A stretch of 64,000 nt of DNA, from assembly GCF_001885905.1 (NCBI RefSeq), contig NZ_JXKM01000006.1:1-64000 (forward strand), in the 5' to 3' direction. Each line of letters opens with the position of its first letter. Position 1 is the first letter of the stretch. Below the pieces are notes generated by a model. That model had not been told where the DNA came from. It was given only the letters and a program-made list of their open reading frames with translations, and did not search any database. Position numbers and translations under genes: made by a program. Shown one piece after another: positions 1 through 9,975 of the stretch. This DNA is from Enterococcus devriesei (GTDB lineage: Bacteria > Bacillota > Bacilli > Lactobacillales > Enterococcaceae).

Positions 1-72
1 AAACTTACGCTGTTCCCATCGGTCAGTATCTCCATTACTAAAACTCAAATCAGTGATATACTTAAAGTAACG
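1..72 (-). pseudogene. Type I restriction specificity subunit (HsdS) fragment, cut by the window edge
   Basis: Read on the minus strand toward the left edge, this open stretch encodes a segment ending in DRWEQRKF. WEQRK-type motifs preceded by an aromatic, Gly/Asp-rich lead-in mark the start of target-recognition domains in Firmicutes HsdS proteins. An in-frame stop lies at 73-75 and there is no ATG or ribosome site, only a possible TTG at 46-48. It points away from hsdR. This fits a silent or inverted hsdS cassette, as in phase-variable type I loci. Only about 24 codons are visible, so whether it is silent, broken or truncated cannot be decided here. Confidence 0.5.
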
Positions 73-112
73 TTATTGATTACATGACTTGTTTGTTTGG
101 AGTGGAAAATAG

Positions 113-3100
113 ATGGGAAACAGAATGACACCGGAAGTTGTTATTGAAAATAATCTGATTCAACATTTAATCACAGGTGAATCGCAGTGGATTTATCGAA
201 AAGATCTTAGAACGGAAGCAGATTTATGGAATAATTTTCGTGAAAAATTGGAAAATAATAATAAGGATATATTGAATCAAGTTCCCTTGACTGAACAGGA
301 GTTTCGTCAAATTCAAAATCAGTTAAACTTTCCAAATTTTTATGAAGCTGCTCGTTGGCTAGTAGGGGAAAATGGGATTGCTAAGGTACAAGTTCAGAGA
401 GAGGATGCGTGTTTAGGAACAATTCGTCTGCGAGTTTTGAATCGGGCTGATGTTGCTGGGGGGATGTCTTCTTATGAAGTGATTAACCAGTTTGAAAGTA
501 ATAAGAAATCGTTTGAAGATCAGAATCGACGTTTCGATGTTACATTGCTAATTAATGGACTGCCGATGATTCATATCGAGTTAAAAAATCGAAACCACCC
601 TTACATGGACGCTTTTCGACAAATTAAGAAGTATTTGAAGGAAGGAAAGTTTACTGGAATTTACTCTTCACTTCAGATGTTTGTTGTTTCCAATGGAACT
701 GATACGCGATACATTGCTTCAGCGATGGATACGAAGTTAAATGAACAATTTTTGACAAAATGGGTAGACAAAGACAATCAACCGATCAATGATTATTTGG
801 AATTTTCGGAGGAAGTGTTATCCATTCCTCAAGCGCACAAAATGGTGACACAGTATACCGTAATGGACAAAGAGAAAAAGGCTTTAATCTTGTTACGTCC
901 ATATCAAATTCATGCCATTGAAGCGGTCAAAGAAGCTTCGAAACGGCAAGAATCCGGCTATGTGTGGCACACGACTGGTTCAGGTAAAACATTGACTTCT
1001 TACAAAGTAGCGCGGAATTTGCTTCAAATTCCCTCTATTAATAAAACGATTTTTATTGTTGACCGAGTGGACTTGGATCAGCAAACCTCTAGCTCTTTTA
1101 GTTCTTATGCGGAAAATGACGTGATCGAAGTAGATGAAACGGACAATGTCAGTGACTTGATTAAGAAGCTTTTGTCTGATGATCGTACTGTGATCGTAAC
1201 GACTATTCAAAAATTGAATCATGTTATGAAGCGTCTTCGTGGAAAAGAAGAGACGAAACGTTACCAACAGTTAACGCAATTAAAAACCGCTTTTATCGTG
1301 GATGAGTGTCATCGTGCTGTTTCTCCACAGAAGAAGCAAGAGATTGAAGAGTTTTTCGTTCATTCATTATGGTATGGATTTACCGGAACGCCAATTTTTA
1401 AGGAAAATGCTAAGAAAGCATTAGGAAATTTAGCTAGAACTACGGAGCAACAGTATGGCAAAAGACTACATGAGTATACGGTCAAAGAAGCGATTCATGA
1501 TAAGGCAGTTTTAGGTTTTCAAGTGGAGTATCAAAGCACGTTTTCTGAAGAATCGTTAAATCGAGTAGTGTCTAAGATGTATGCGGAAGATTTGCTAGAC
1601 GTAGAAGAAATGGACTTGGCTGAAAGAGAAGATATTCTACCCAAAGTTGTTTATGAAGATGAGTATCATATGTTGGAAGTGATTCACTCGATCATTAACA
1701 AATCGAGAAAGAAGTTGGGCTTCAGTAAAGGACCCGGACAAACGTATGCGGCTATTTTAACAACATCATCGATTGCTCAGGCACAAAAGTATTATGATTT
1801 GTTTAAACGAATAAAAGCAGGAGAGACCGATCTAAAAATTTCGAAAGAAACAAAACGCGTTTTACCTGATTTTCCTAAAATTGCCATCACCTACTCAATT
1901 TCTGAAAATGAAGAGGCTTCAATCACTAATCAGGAGAAGATGAAGGAATCTCTTCGTGATTATAATGAAGAATACGGGACAAGCTATTCAATGGAAACTA
2001 TTCGTGCTTATAATCGCAATGTAAATGATCGTCTGGCGCGTAAGAAGGAAAGATATTTACCACGTTCAGAGCAGTTAGATTTGGTTATTGTTGTGGACCG
2101 TCTATTAACAGGTTTTGATGCACCCTGCCTATCCACCTTGTTTATTGATCGACCGCCAATGAAGCCCCATGATTTGATTCAAGCCTTTTCGCGAACGAAT
2201 CGGCTGTTTGATAAATATAAAAAATATGGACAAATTGTAACGTTTCAGATGCCTCAAACCTTTGAAGACAGTGTCAAAGAAGCGTTAATTTTATATTCAA
2301 ATGGTGGAGAAAATGTCGTTTTAGCACCTACTTGGGAAGAAGCAGCTGCAGCTTTTAAAGAAGCTATTCAAGCTTTGAAAACGATAGCGCCATCGCCAGA
2401 AGAAGTGGATGAATTAAATATTACCTTGAAGAAAAAATTTGCGAAAGCCTTCCAAAAATTGGATAAAACATTTACTTCGGTACAAGTGTACAGTGAATAT
2501 GAAGACGACATGCTAGGAACTGTTTTTTCGATGAAATTTAAAGAGATCGAAGAATTTAAAGGAAAATACGTCAATGTGTTAGTCGAAATCACACCAGACA
2601 TAGTAGATGCTGGAGATGATGATACAGAAATCGATATCGAATACGAATTGGAGTCCATTAAAACAGAAGAAATCAACTATGAATATATTTTGATGTTGAT
2701 TCAATCCTTTGTGCCACAGGGTGATGATGAATATGAATTAATTCCTAAAACAGATCAAAAAGCTGCTGAAGAAGTCACTCGATATTTAGAGGATTTAGGG
2801 AAAAATAATTCTAAGATGGCTGATTTAATGAAAAATCTATGGGATGATATTCAAAAAGATCCTGAGGCCTATCGGAATCAAAATGTTTCTGTTCTACTTG
2901 AAAACTTAATTCATGACACTACATATGAATTAGTTGAGAAATTTTCTGACAAATGGCAAGTCAATGAAGATGAGCTAGAATTTATGGTTTCTAATTACAA
3001 TCCTAAAAGATCACGTCAAAATGGTGAAGCAGAGTTAAAACGAACAAGTAATTATGAAGAATACAAACAAAAAGCTGAGGAACCGGTAAGTAAATTAAAA

Positions 3101-3172
3101 TATTGGAAGTCTGTTCGTAAAGAGTTGGACGAGTTGATGTCAGAGGAGATTTTACCACTGAGAAAAATGTAA
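113..3172 (+). CDS. hsdR: Type I restriction endonuclease subunit R (HsdR)
   Basis: 1019-residue motor and nuclease subunit of a type I restriction-modification complex. It translocates DNA with ATP and cleaves far from the recognition site when HsdS/HsdM find unmethylated DNA. The N-terminal PD-(D/E)xK nuclease shows RFDV followed by IELKNR near residue 156. The helicase has TTGSGKT near 287-293 (Walker A), DECH near 397 (motif II), and TGFDAP and QAFSRTNR-type motifs later. Length matches the family. The GGAGTGG upstream supports the ATG at 113. No hsdM or complete hsdS is in the window, so the rest must lie to the left or be lost. Confidence 0.95.
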   Translation: MGNRMTPEVVIENNLIQHLITGESQWIYRKDLRTEADLWNNFREKLENNNKDILNQVPLTEQEFRQIQNQLNFPNFYEAARWLVGENGIAKVQVQREDACLGTIRLRVLNRADVAGGMSSYEVINQFESNKKSFEDQNRRFDVTLLINGLPMIHIELKNRNHPYMDAFRQIKKYLKEGKFTGIYSSLQMFVVSNGTDTRYIASAMDTKLNEQFLTKWVDKDNQPINDYLEFSEEVLSIPQAHKMVTQYTVMDKEKKALILLRPYQIHAIEAVKEASKRQESGYVWHTTGSGKTLTSYKVARNLLQIPSINKTIFIVDRVDLDQQTSSSFSSYAENDVIEVDETDNVSDLIKKLLSDDRTVIVTTIQKLNHVMKRLRGKEETKRYQQLTQLKTAFIVDECHRAVSPQKKQEIEEFFVHSLWYGFTGTPIFKENAKKALGNLARTTEQQYGKRLHEYTVKEAIHDKAVLGFQVEYQSTFSEESLNRVVSKMYAEDLLDVEEMDLAEREDILPKVVYEDEYHMLEVIHSIINKSRKKLGFSKGPGQTYAAILTTSSIAQAQKYYDLFKRIKAGETDLKISKETKRVLPDFPKIAITYSISENEEASITNQEKMKESLRDYNEEYGTSYSMETIRAYNRNVNDRLARKKERYLPRSEQLDLVIVVDRLLTGFDAPCLSTLFIDRPPMKPHDLIQAFSRTNRLFDKYKKYGQIVTFQMPQTFEDSVKEALILYSNGGENVVLAPTWEEAAAAFKEAIQALKTIAPSPEEVDELNITLKKKFAKAFQKLDKTFTSVQVYSEYEDDMLGTVFSMKFKEIEEFKGKYVNVLVEITPDIVDAGDDDTEIDIEYELESIKTEEINYEYILMLIQSFVPQGDDEYELIPKTDQKAAEEVTRYLEDLGKNNSKMADLMKNLWDDIQKDPEAYRNQNVSVLLENLIHDTTYELVEKFSDKWQVNEDELEFMVSNYNPKRSRQNGEAELKRTSNYEEYKQKAEEPVSKLKYWKSVRKELDELMSEEILPLRKM

Positions 3173-3206
3173 ATACAAAATATTTTCTATTTCTATCATG
3201 AACTTT

Positions 3207-3252
3207 AATATCTCAAAATCTGATTTGATTTCAGCTTTTGGGATATTTTTTT
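3207..3252 (+). terminator. Rho-independent terminator after hsdR
   Basis: Arms 3207-3218 and 3236-3247 pair (with one G-T) and are followed by seven T residues, placed 35 bp after the hsdR stop. Confidence 0.75.
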
Positions 3253-3325
3253 GAATTACAATGGACCAGCTGCAATGTTTATTTTAAAAGGTCATTCAGA
3301 CTATTTTGATTTTTTTTAACATTAG

Positions 3326-3460
3326 ATGGGCTATGCGCAACAGTATGACTGGATTGATTTTTATCAGGAGTTTGCTACTAAGTTATTACAATATAAAGAT
3401 AATCGTGATGAATTAGTAGACAATGCTGATAGTATTATTAAAAAAATGATCCATAATTGA
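3326..3460 (+). pseudogene. Remnant of an McrB-like (methylation-dependent restriction) gene
   Basis: A 44-codon open frame contains YDWIDFYQEFATKLLQYKDNR, which resembles the extreme N-terminus of McrB-type restriction ATPases (W-x-x-FY-x-EFA-x-KLL-x-YK-x-NR). It stops after 44 codons where the family continues for several hundred residues, and no clear ribosome site precedes it. The end overlaps the minus-strand CPBP remnant, so two broken genes seem joined around 3410-3460. Family assignment rests on pattern memory of a short piece. Confidence 0.4.
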
Positions 3461-3740
3461 AACTTTCAATCTTCCAGTTTTGTAATAGGCTAATACGAAG
3501 ACTAATCCCATCGATGCATATAAAACGAAGTTAGGGATATCTGTCCCCATATGGATCATGCCGAAGCAGATAATGCAATACAATGCTTAGGATCGGCAGC
3601 TTCTTACAAAGCAGCTTAATGATTTCGGCACGAAAAATAATTTCCTCCCAGTAAGACAGAATAGTATCTTTGTTCCGAATAATGTTGGGATAGACCAAGA
3701 TTATGTAAAGAAACCTTCGATTATTTGGTAGTGCTAGCAT
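3413..3740 (-). pseudogene. CPBP-family intramembrane metalloprotease, frameshifted remnant
   Basis: The minus strand first encodes SYWEEIIFRAEI, the EExxxR motif of CPBP (Abi) membrane proteases. After a frame change near 3560-3580 it continues as FGMIHMGTDIP, then AYYKTGRLKVS and HFFNN, ending at a stop at 3413-3415. FxxxH and HFxxN are the other two family motifs, in the right order and spacing. The N-terminal membrane segments are missing. In lactic acid bacteria such proteins often act in bacteriocin self-immunity or prenyl-protein-like processing, but this copy cannot make a functional protein as it stands. Confidence 0.6.
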
Positions 3741-3774
3741 TTTTGTACTAAAACTCGCTGTCTACATTAATAGA

Positions 3775-3836
3775 AACAAGCTCAACTCAAAAGTCTCGTT
3801 TTAAAAATGAGAGCTTTGAGTTGAGCTTGTTTTTTG
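3775..3836 (+). terminator. Long perfect hairpin with T tail
   Basis: Two 17-bp perfectly complementary arms (3775-3791 and 3815-3831) are followed by T residues on the plus strand. No intact plus-strand gene ends just upstream, so it may belong to lost DNA or act as a boundary for the rhomboid gene transcript. Confidence 0.6.
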
Positions 3837-3947
3837 TTTAGAAATGCTTTGAGTGTCGGCGGATATTGGATAATTGTTTACGAAATAGTTATTAAAGAGG
3901 TCGTATCGAATGAATCCTTTTGTCCCTCTGATTTTAGTCTAAGCCTC

Positions 3948-4553
3948 TTAATAAGGATACTTCTCCTTCTTATTTTGAAGTCCCTTCATATGAAACAAGT
4001 ATCCAAACAATGCACCTAACAAACCACCAATGATATGGGCCATTCTCGAAATATTATCATGGGATATCACACCGCTTACGATTTCATTTCCGATATAAAG
4101 CGTGCCTACCAAAATAACTGTAAGGGGAATCTTGCCATCCTTTATGTTAGTGAAGGAAGCTAGCAGTATAAACATAAACACGATGCCACTTGCGCCCAAA
4201 AGCATTGTCCGCGGAAAGAAAATGACATTGATCAAGCCGATGATTGCAGAAGTAGCCAGTATCATGATTAACACATTTTTGCTGCCATACTTTTCTTCTA
4301 CTAATGGCCCAACTGCTAATAATAGTAGAAAGTTTCCCGAATAATGGCTCAAATCCTGATGAACAAGTGTGTGGGTAAATAAGCGTAAATACATCATTGG
4401 GTCTGCCCAGGATGAATAGTATATAGCCAATAATTTGTTGATTTCTCCATTCGTCATTACATTTAGAATCAGTACGATAAACGATGCTATGGTCAGTCCT
4501 AAAATAACTGGTGAGTTGAAGCTGATTAACTTATCTAGTTTTCTTTTTTCCAT
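3948..4553 (-). CDS. Rhomboid-family intramembrane serine protease
   Basis: A 201-residue polytopic membrane protein. Rhomboids cleave transmembrane segments of other proteins inside the lipid bilayer. The catalytic serine is in GASG (S122) and the histidine partner in the MAHIIGG segment (H173), with an HxxxN-like HYSGN region (about 70-74) in an earlier helix. I chose the start at 4553 because GGGGGATGAC sits just upstream of that ATG. An upstream in-frame ATG at 4694 lacks such a site. The C-terminus is basic and cytoplasmic in type. It stands alone with no visible operon partner; the substrate is unknown. Confidence 0.88.
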   Translation of the reverse strand: MEKRKLDKLISFNSPVILGLTIASFIVLILNVMTNGEINKLLAIYYSSWADPMMYLRLFTHTLVHQDLSHYSGNFLLLLAVGPLVEEKYGSKNVLIMILATSAIIGLINVIFFPRTMLLGASGIVFMFILLASFTNIKDGKIPLTVILVGTLYIGNEIVSGVISHDNISRMAHIIGGLLGALFGYLFHMKGLQNKKEKYPY

Positions 4554-5046
4554 GTCATCCCCCTTTTTAGTTAGTAAGATAAGACAAGTCATGATAGTCA
4601 ACAGAGCGGAATCGAAGCTTTGCTTATTTATGTAAACAAGTCTTACCAAAACTGGTGTTTTAGTAAATAAACGATTCGTCAATGCTTCATCCAAATATAA
4701 TTTATGATATATAAAGCGATGATAGCATTCATTTTTTTCTTATTCAATCAGACTTAAGCTGTATTGATTCAAGTATCAGTTTTGAAGGAGCGGTTTCTAG
4801 CATTTCATGAATTTCTCCCAGGAATTTGCCGGTGGCCGCTGCTTAATTTCAGATTCTGTTTTCACCGTTATTTTTCTTGAAGGTTGAAACAACTTCTTCG
4901 GTAAATTGCTTTAATTAAGAAGATTCGATCAACCGCTCTGGTACTGACTGACTGGATGAACTAGTTCGCTATGAAATGAAGCAAAAATGTCGTTTTTTTT
5001 TTGGAGGGCTGAGCATATTCTCGAAAGCTAGGAGCGTGTGGCTATT
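4554..5046. other. Intergenic region with possible gene remnant
   Basis: No intact gene is seen. The minus strand of about 4750-4930 has short open pieces (such as GKFLGEIHEMLETAPSKL) broken by stops, suggesting a decayed gene of unrecognised family. Confidence 0.35.
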
Positions 5047-5073
5047 TGTTAAAAAGTGTTTTTAGCGTATAAT
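5047..5073 (+). promoter_or_regulatory. SigA-type promoter of the racemase-like gene
   Basis: TTGTTA at 5047-5052 and a perfect TATAAT at 5068-5073 are separated by 15 bp, 38 bp before the start codon. Confidence 0.5.
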
Positions 5074-5110
5074 AATCAAAAATTCTTTTTTTGAAGGGAG
5101 TGTCATAAGG

Positions 5111-5779
5111 ATGGTAAAAATTGCTGTAATGGCGGGGACGCCAGTCGATACAAAGATGGGAGCCGCACTGATCCAAGACTTTCCCTGTGAGCTGATCGAG
5201 CTTGCTATTTCAAAAAATCCGGTGCAACAGACGTATTTCCAAACCTTGCCGACGTCTGAAAAAATGCAGCAAATTGAAAAAAGAATTCAGCAACTGGTCC
5301 GCGAAAAGGTCGATCTGCTGCTAGTTTATTGCAATTCCTTGAGCGCTTCGATCGATTTTGACTATTTTGCCGAGCAGTATGCTTTGACGATTGTGACACC
5401 TTTTCAGATGTATGCTGCTTTTGCGGAAAAATATGGGCGCATCGGGGTACTGGCGGCTAACGGCCAAGGTGCAGCGGGCATTGAGAGTGTCTTAGTCCAG
5501 CATCATGCGGGCATCCAGGTCTACAATGTCACAAATTTGGATTGGGTCCAAGCCGTCGAAGCGAAGATCGCGCCGAACATCATTGTCGATCAATTTGGCT
5601 TGACGGATTCCATGAGCTTTTTCCAGAAAAATCATGTCGAAGCGATCTTGATCGGGTGTACGCATTTCCCATATTTTTTGGCCGAATATCAGTCGAGGAC
5701 CACAATTCCCTGTCTCAATCCTGATGAGGCGTTAATTGCAACGATAAAATCAATTCTCTTTGACACTGAGAAATTTTAA
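5111..5779 (+). CDS. Aspartate/glutamate racemase-family protein
   Basis: A 222-residue cytoplasmic protein of the Asp/Glu/hydantoin racemase superfamily, which uses a pair of cysteines for proton abstraction and return. Both are visible: YCNSLS with C74 and IGCTHFPY with C183. The N-terminus (KIAVMAGTPVDTKMG) is the family's first beta-strand and loop. It is shorter than typical MurI glutamate racemases (about 265), and differs from them in the first-Cys loop, so an aspartate racemase-like or unknown substrate is more likely than a cell-wall D-Glu role. GAAGGGAG supports the start. Monocistronic. Confidence 0.75.
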   Translation: MVKIAVMAGTPVDTKMGAALIQDFPCELIELAISKNPVQQTYFQTLPTSEKMQQIEKRIQQLVREKVDLLLVYCNSLSASIDFDYFAEQYALTIVTPFQMYAAFAEKYGRIGVLAANGQGAAGIESVLVQHHAGIQVYNVTNLDWVQAVEAKIAPNIIVDQFGLTDSMSFFQKNHVEAILIGCTHFPYFLAEYQSRTTIPCLNPDEALIATIKSILFDTEKF

Positions 5780-5823
5780 GCACATTTCTTGAGCAAGACA
5801 TGGGCGTAAAACACTATTTTATT

Positions 5824-5860
5824 ACAAAACCGCTAAGGCAAACGACTCAGCGGCTTTGTT
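5824..5860 (+). terminator. Probable terminator after the racemase-like gene
   Basis: Arms 5824-5834 and 5849-5859 pair with one mismatch; the T tract is weak. Confidence 0.4.
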
Positions 5861-6002
5861 AGCTATAAAAAGAGCATAAAAGTTTTACATGAATAGATCG
5901 CTTTGCAGCAAGAATAGCCATGTCTGACTTCACGAATTAGCGTTATCAGCAATCAGCGGTCTTATTGCTCAAAAGTTATCGGAGCTCACGAAGTTTTTTT
6001 TA

Positions 6003-7232
6003 TCAAACGGATTTTTCGGGAGGCGCTTTGGTCCAAAACGCGCTGAATTTTTGAGCGATAAAACAAGCCAATAAAATCGCTGGAAAAAACTGTAAAGGAA
6101 ACAGCAATAGTAATAAAGAGGCGGTCACGATCGCTTGTTTTAAAATCACCGTCACACTGGCGGCCACGATGATCGCGGTCAAAAGCCCCGGTGTGTAAGG
6201 AAAGAGGTTGACAAAGGCAAAGCCGATTGCGGCACCAGCAAAAATCGCCGGGAAAATTTTCCCGCCCCGCCAGCCAAAGGCAAAAGAAAGATTGGTCAAA
6301 AAGATTTTTCCCACAGCTAAGAACAGTAAAAAGCCGGCGGTCATCTGCTGATAATTTTCTGAGAGAGGCAGTAGATCATGCTCACCAGAAAAGAGAAAAT
6401 ACGGTGAGATCATGGCCAAACTACCCAATAATAATCCAGCCAAGACGGCTAACAGCAGCGGTCGCTGGATTTTTTCGGCCAATTTGTCACTGAATGTTTC
6501 TAACGCTAAAAACAGACAGCCAAAAGCAATGCCGACTAGTAAAGCAGGGATAGCTAACAAGAAGGCTTGGGGTGTCCAGTCAACGACCGGAATCCGGATC
6601 TTGAAAATCGTTTCTTTAGGAACCAGCTGCTCTACTAGCGAAAAACCGACCAAACCGAAGGCCGTGGTCAGGGCGTAGAGAACCAGCTTTTTCCATTTTA
6701 AGCGGCGAGTCTTGCTCGTATATTCTTCTTCTAATGGTTCTGAGATTCCAGCTAAGGGTGCATTGAAGATCGTTGCCAGCATCGCACCAATCCCTAGTTT
6801 TAGAAATTCTTCCCTTCGCGCAAAAGTAAATTTTAAATGGTCACCTACCCAAGTGACCAATCCTCCTAAGATACAGGCTAAGGCAGCTTCCGGTCCTAAA
6901 CTTGCCCCAAAAGATAAAACCAGAACGGCACCTAAAAAGTTTTTGGCTAATTTTTTCTTATATTTGACTGCTTTCGTCGCTTTGAATTCTTCCATGGTAT
7001 CTTCCATTGATTTAGGATAATCGCCTACATAGATTTGGAATAAGCCGACCAAGACCCCGCCGATCAATCCGAAAATGATCGGATAGTAAATAGGCAGATC
7101 GAAACTAACAGGCACAATCTCCCATAACAGTTGGCTCAGCAAATTGACGAGCGTCAAAAAAGCCCCTGAGACTAAACCAACACATAAACCAAGCACAGCC
7201 GCATAGATGGTGAACATACTTTTAAATTTCAT
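6003..7232 (-). CDS. ClC-family chloride channel/transporter-like membrane protein
   Basis: A 409-residue protein with about ten hydrophobic segments. FGASLGPEAAL aligns with the GxEGP anion-pathway motif of ClC proteins, and GGKIFPAIFAG with the later GxFxP motif, so the fold is ClC. Where canonical members carry the gating glutamate (GREGP) this protein has leucine (SLGP), which in studied family members would uncouple proton exchange. It may therefore be a passive anion pathway or belong to a divergent bacterial clade; the ion is unknown. The start at 7232 is preceded by GGGGGCC; the open frame upstream has no ribosome site. Confidence 0.8.
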   Translation of the reverse strand: MKFKSMFTIYAAVLGLCVGLVSGAFLTLVNLLSQLLWEIVPVSFDLPIYYPIIFGLIGGVLVGLFQIYVGDYPKSMEDTMEEFKATKAVKYKKKLAKNFLGAVLVLSFGASLGPEAALACILGGLVTWVGDHLKFTFARREEFLKLGIGAMLATIFNAPLAGISEPLEEEYTSKTRRLKWKKLVLYALTTAFGLVGFSLVEQLVPKETIFKIRIPVVDWTPQAFLLAIPALLVGIAFGCLFLALETFSDKLAEKIQRPLLLAVLAGLLLGSLAMISPYFLFSGEHDLLPLSENYQQMTAGFLLFLAVGKIFLTNLSFAFGWRGGKIFPAIFAGAAIGFAFVNLFPYTPGLLTAIIVAASVTVILKQAIVTASLLLLLFPLQFFPAILLACFIAQKFSAFWTKAPPEKSV

Positions 7233-7726
7233 TGAAGGCCCCCTTTTTAATTTTAGTTGGAGCAAGTAGCTGCTCCCGATATTGGCTATTTCGATGTAGC
7301 CATATTGCTTATTGGTTCATAATTCATACAAGACATGGGCATTGTTTTGCGTTTCATTTGAAACATGTTCAGTACTTACTTTACTTAATATTTTAACAAA
7401 GTTGGGTCGAAAAAGTGAGTAAAGCCCTTTTATATCACAATGAGGAAGGGCTGTATCGATTAGTTTTGCCACTGCAGAGATCAAAAACGTTATGGCATTG
7501 ATCTATGGCGTTCGCCAGAGTGATGGATCAAGCACTTTGGAACGCTAAAAATGAAAAGTTTCAATTGGTACAAAGAAGTGAACGCCTCAAATGGCGGCTC
7601 ATTAACGGAATAGTAACGTCAACCCGGAGAAGGCAGTCGGTTCTCCGAGTTTATTTGAAACAAAGCTTTCTAAAAATGGCTGAAATCTAATTTTTAAAAA
7701 TTGGTACTTTTAGTCAAACAGATTAG
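7233..7726. other. Intergenic region with two hairpins
   Basis: No gene with a credible start is seen. Short inverted repeats occur at about 7435-7461 (AGCCCTT/AAGGGCT) and 7625-7647 (CGGAGAA/TTCTCCG). An open frame at 7505-7690 shows no recognisable domain and is probably decayed or random. Confidence 0.4.
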
Positions 7727-7781
7727 TTTACAGTTGAATGGTGAAGGTTCTATAATCAAACTGTACCTACCGATAGGTACA
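7727..7781 (+). promoter_or_regulatory. Promoter with palindromic operator for the disulfide reductase
   Basis: TTTACA (7727-7732) and TATAAT (7751-7756) with an 18-bp spacer. Immediately downstream lies a palindrome with 8-bp arms, TGTACCTA (7762-7769) and TAGGTACA (7774-7781), covering the expected start of transcription. This position is typical of a repressor operator. The repressor is not adjacent and is unidentified. Confidence 0.65.
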
Positions 7782-7801
7782 GAGAAAGTTGGAGGTTCGT
7801 C

Positions 7802-9133
7802 ATGGAAAAATATGAAAATATTATTATAGGTTTCGGTAAAGGCGGCAAAACGTTAGCTAAAACGTTAGCTGCTAAAGGTCAAACGGTATTAGTGATTGAA
7901 AAATCTCAACGAATGTACGGTGGAACATGTATTAATATTGGTTGTATACCTTCGAAATCTTTGATTTTAAATGGTGAAAAAAAGTTAACCTTTAATGAAG
8001 CGGTTGAACATAAGGAACAGTTAACAGGCATGCTACGTAATAAAAATTATCATATGATTGCAGATGAACCAACCGGCAAAGTTTTAGATGGGACGGCTAA
8101 ATTCATTTCAGATCATGTGTTGGAAGTCACATTACCGGACCAATCAACGATCCAAGTTGAAGGAGAAAAAATCTTTATCAATACCGGTGCTCTCCCAGTG
8201 ATCCTGCCAATCCCTGGGTTACAAAACAGTCGCTATTTATTGGATTCTACCAGTGCGATGGATCTAAGCGAATTGCCTGAAACATTGGTGATCATCGGAG
8301 CCGGCTACATTGGCTTGGAATTTGCGGCGATGTTTGCTAGCTATGGGAGTAAAGTGATCGTTTTAGATGCCAACCCAAGCTTTATCCCTCGGGAGGACGA
8401 TGATATCGCTGAAATGATTTATCGGGATCTCACTGCAGTTGGCATTGAGTTTCATCTCGGTGTTGCGGTGGATCAGATTCAAGACAAAACCAACATGGCT
8501 GAAGTGACTTATACGGAAAATGGCACTGTTAAAAAAATAGCAGCGAACAACGTCTTAGCTGCTACCGGCAGAAAACCCAACACGGCTGATCTAGGCTTGG
8601 AAAACACGACGATTCAAGTGAACGAACGCGGGGCCGTTGTGGTGGACGATTTGTTAAAAACAACAGCCGAAGATGTTTGGGCGATCGGTGACGTCAAAGG
8701 TGGTCTGCAATTTACCTATATCTCATTAGATGACTACCGGATTATCTTAGATCAATTAACTGATGAAGGTACGCGCCGAGTTTCTGATCGAAGCGTAGTT
8801 CCATACAGCGTATTTATTACCCCACCATTATCCAATGTTGGATTAACCGAAAAAGCAGCTCAAAAAGCCAATATCAACTATAAACTTTTCAAATTTATGA
8901 CGGCTGGAGTACCTAAGGCGCAGGTCATGGAAGATGCGAAGGGGGTCTTTAAAGTATTGGTCGACCCTGACACGGAGCAAATTCTAGGGGCTAGCATTTA
9001 CGCGGAAGAATCACATGAAGTGATCAATTTGATTGCCCTAGCAATCAAGGCTAAATTGCCGTATACGATGTTACGAGATCATATTTATTCTCACCCAACC
9101 ATGAGTGAAGCTCTGAATGATGTGTTGAAGTAG
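7802..9133 (+). CDS. FAD-dependent pyridine nucleotide-disulfide oxidoreductase (RclA/hypothiocyanous acid reductase-like)
   Basis: A 443-residue class I flavoprotein disulfide reductase. Order of features: FAD-binding GFGKGGKTLAK (10-20), redox pair C43/C48 in GGTCINIGCIPSK, NAD(P)H-binding GAGYIGLEFA (about 167-176), second FAD motif AIGDVKG, and a C-terminal dimer domain ending HPTMSEALND. It lacks the N-terminal metal-binding domain of mercuric reductases and is close in build to RclA-type enzymes that defend against reactive chlorine or hypothiocyanite; that role is an inference. GGAGG precedes the ATG. The palindromic operator suggests induction by a stress-sensing repressor. Confidence 0.85.
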   Translation: MEKYENIIIGFGKGGKTLAKTLAAKGQTVLVIEKSQRMYGGTCINIGCIPSKSLILNGEKKLTFNEAVEHKEQLTGMLRNKNYHMIADEPTGKVLDGTAKFISDHVLEVTLPDQSTIQVEGEKIFINTGALPVILPIPGLQNSRYLLDSTSAMDLSELPETLVIIGAGYIGLEFAAMFASYGSKVIVLDANPSFIPREDDDIAEMIYRDLTAVGIEFHLGVAVDQIQDKTNMAEVTYTENGTVKKIAANNVLAATGRKPNTADLGLENTTIQVNERGAVVVDDLLKTTAEDVWAIGDVKGGLQFTYISLDDYRIILDQLTDEGTRRVSDRSVVPYSVFITPPLSNVGLTEKAAQKANINYKLFKFMTAGVPKAQVMEDAKGVFKVLVDPDTEQILGASIYAEESHEVINLIALAIKAKLPYTMLRDHIYSHPTMSEALNDVLK

Positions 9134-9139
9134 TAGCTT

Positions 9140-9449
9140 TCAGTACTTACTGGAATTTAAAGACCAGCACCCTGCAACCTTATCAGGTGGTCAAAAGCAA
9201 CGGCTTGTTTTTGCGGTGGGATTAATGCGTGAACCAGAACTTTTGATCTTAGATGAGCCAACTTCTGGTTTAGATGCCGGAAATATGCGAAGAGTCCAGC
9301 GAATGATTAAAGAATACGCGAAGCGGGGAGTCACGTTCATGATCATTACCCACGATTTTGAATTTGCGAAAGGTTTTGGTCGTCAGACGATTCAGTTAGA
9401 TCATTTTAGTAAAGATAAACAAAAGAAATTAGCTTACCAATTATTATAA
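9140..9449 (+). pseudogene. C-terminal fragment of an ABC transporter ATPase (ECF/CbiO-like)
   Basis: In frame from 9140 the sequence encodes LSGGQKQRL (signature), LLILDEPTSGLD (Walker B and D-loop) and THDF (H-loop), then a short C-terminus. The Walker A half is absent; the frame begins a few bases after the previous gene's stop. The first ATG (9216) lies beyond the signature motif. This is the tail of an ABC ATPase of the energy-coupling-factor or cobalt type, left by a deletion that joined it to the reductase gene. Confidence 0.75.
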
Positions 9450-9464
9450 TTGGATATCTTTTTT

Positions 9465-9526
9465 TGATGAACATCGCCATTGATTTGTAGTTATCTAAAT
9501 GACTATGAATCAATGGGATCGCATCA
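9465..9526 (+). repeat. Imperfect inverted repeat
   Basis: CCATTGATT (9477-9485) pairs with AATCAATGG (9508-9516); outer TGATG (9465-9469) pairs with CATCA (9522-9526). No T tract follows. Could be a transcript-end structure or a mobile-element scar. Confidence 0.45.
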
Positions 9527-9690
9527 ACTAATTTTGACTAAGTAAGTATGAAAAATATATAAAAAGACGATGCTATAATTGATGGTATGTTTTTGAACGA
9601 TGAGCCTTGCTTATAATCCGTTGTTGGAGATTATTCATTTAAAATTAAATATTGAAATAGGAAGTCTCTGTTGTTTCGTTTTCTCATATT

Positions 9691-9954
9691 TTAGGAAAAA
9701 GTTTGATTTGATTCAGCTGTTTGACCTGAATTCTTTTGGCTTGGCTGAACTTTTATAAAAGCTTGTTGCTCATAGCTACTCTCAAAAGTATTGCGACTTG
9801 TTTTTACCGAACTACTATGCGGAGAACTATCGGTGCTCTCAGGACTGTTTTTGGCTAACAAATAACCTAAAACACCCAAAACAAAACTACCAACTGCTAA
9901 AGTCGCAATTACCCCTAATAAAAAAAAACCAAACCTCTTCATCTTTATCTTCAT
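9691..9954 (-). CDS. Small single-pass membrane protein
   Basis: An 87-residue protein of unknown function. A short basic N-terminus (MKIKMKRFG) is followed by one hydrophobic helix (about residues 8-32) and a Ser/Gln-rich tail, so it is predicted to be membrane-anchored with the tail outside. The start at 9954 has GGAGTG 6 bp upstream, better than the ATG at 9975. No neighbours in operon. No family recognised. Confidence 0.55.
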   Translation of the reverse strand: MKIKMKRFGFFLLGVIATLAVGSFVLGVLGYLLAKNSPESTDSSPHSSSVKTSRNTFESSYEQQAFIKVQPSQKNSGQTAESNQTFS

Positions 9955-9975
9955 TAAGATCACTCCATAATACAA

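Noticed and set aside
7505-7690. 60-codon frame before the flavoprotein
   Set aside because: No ribosome site and no domain; only a weak possibility of decay.
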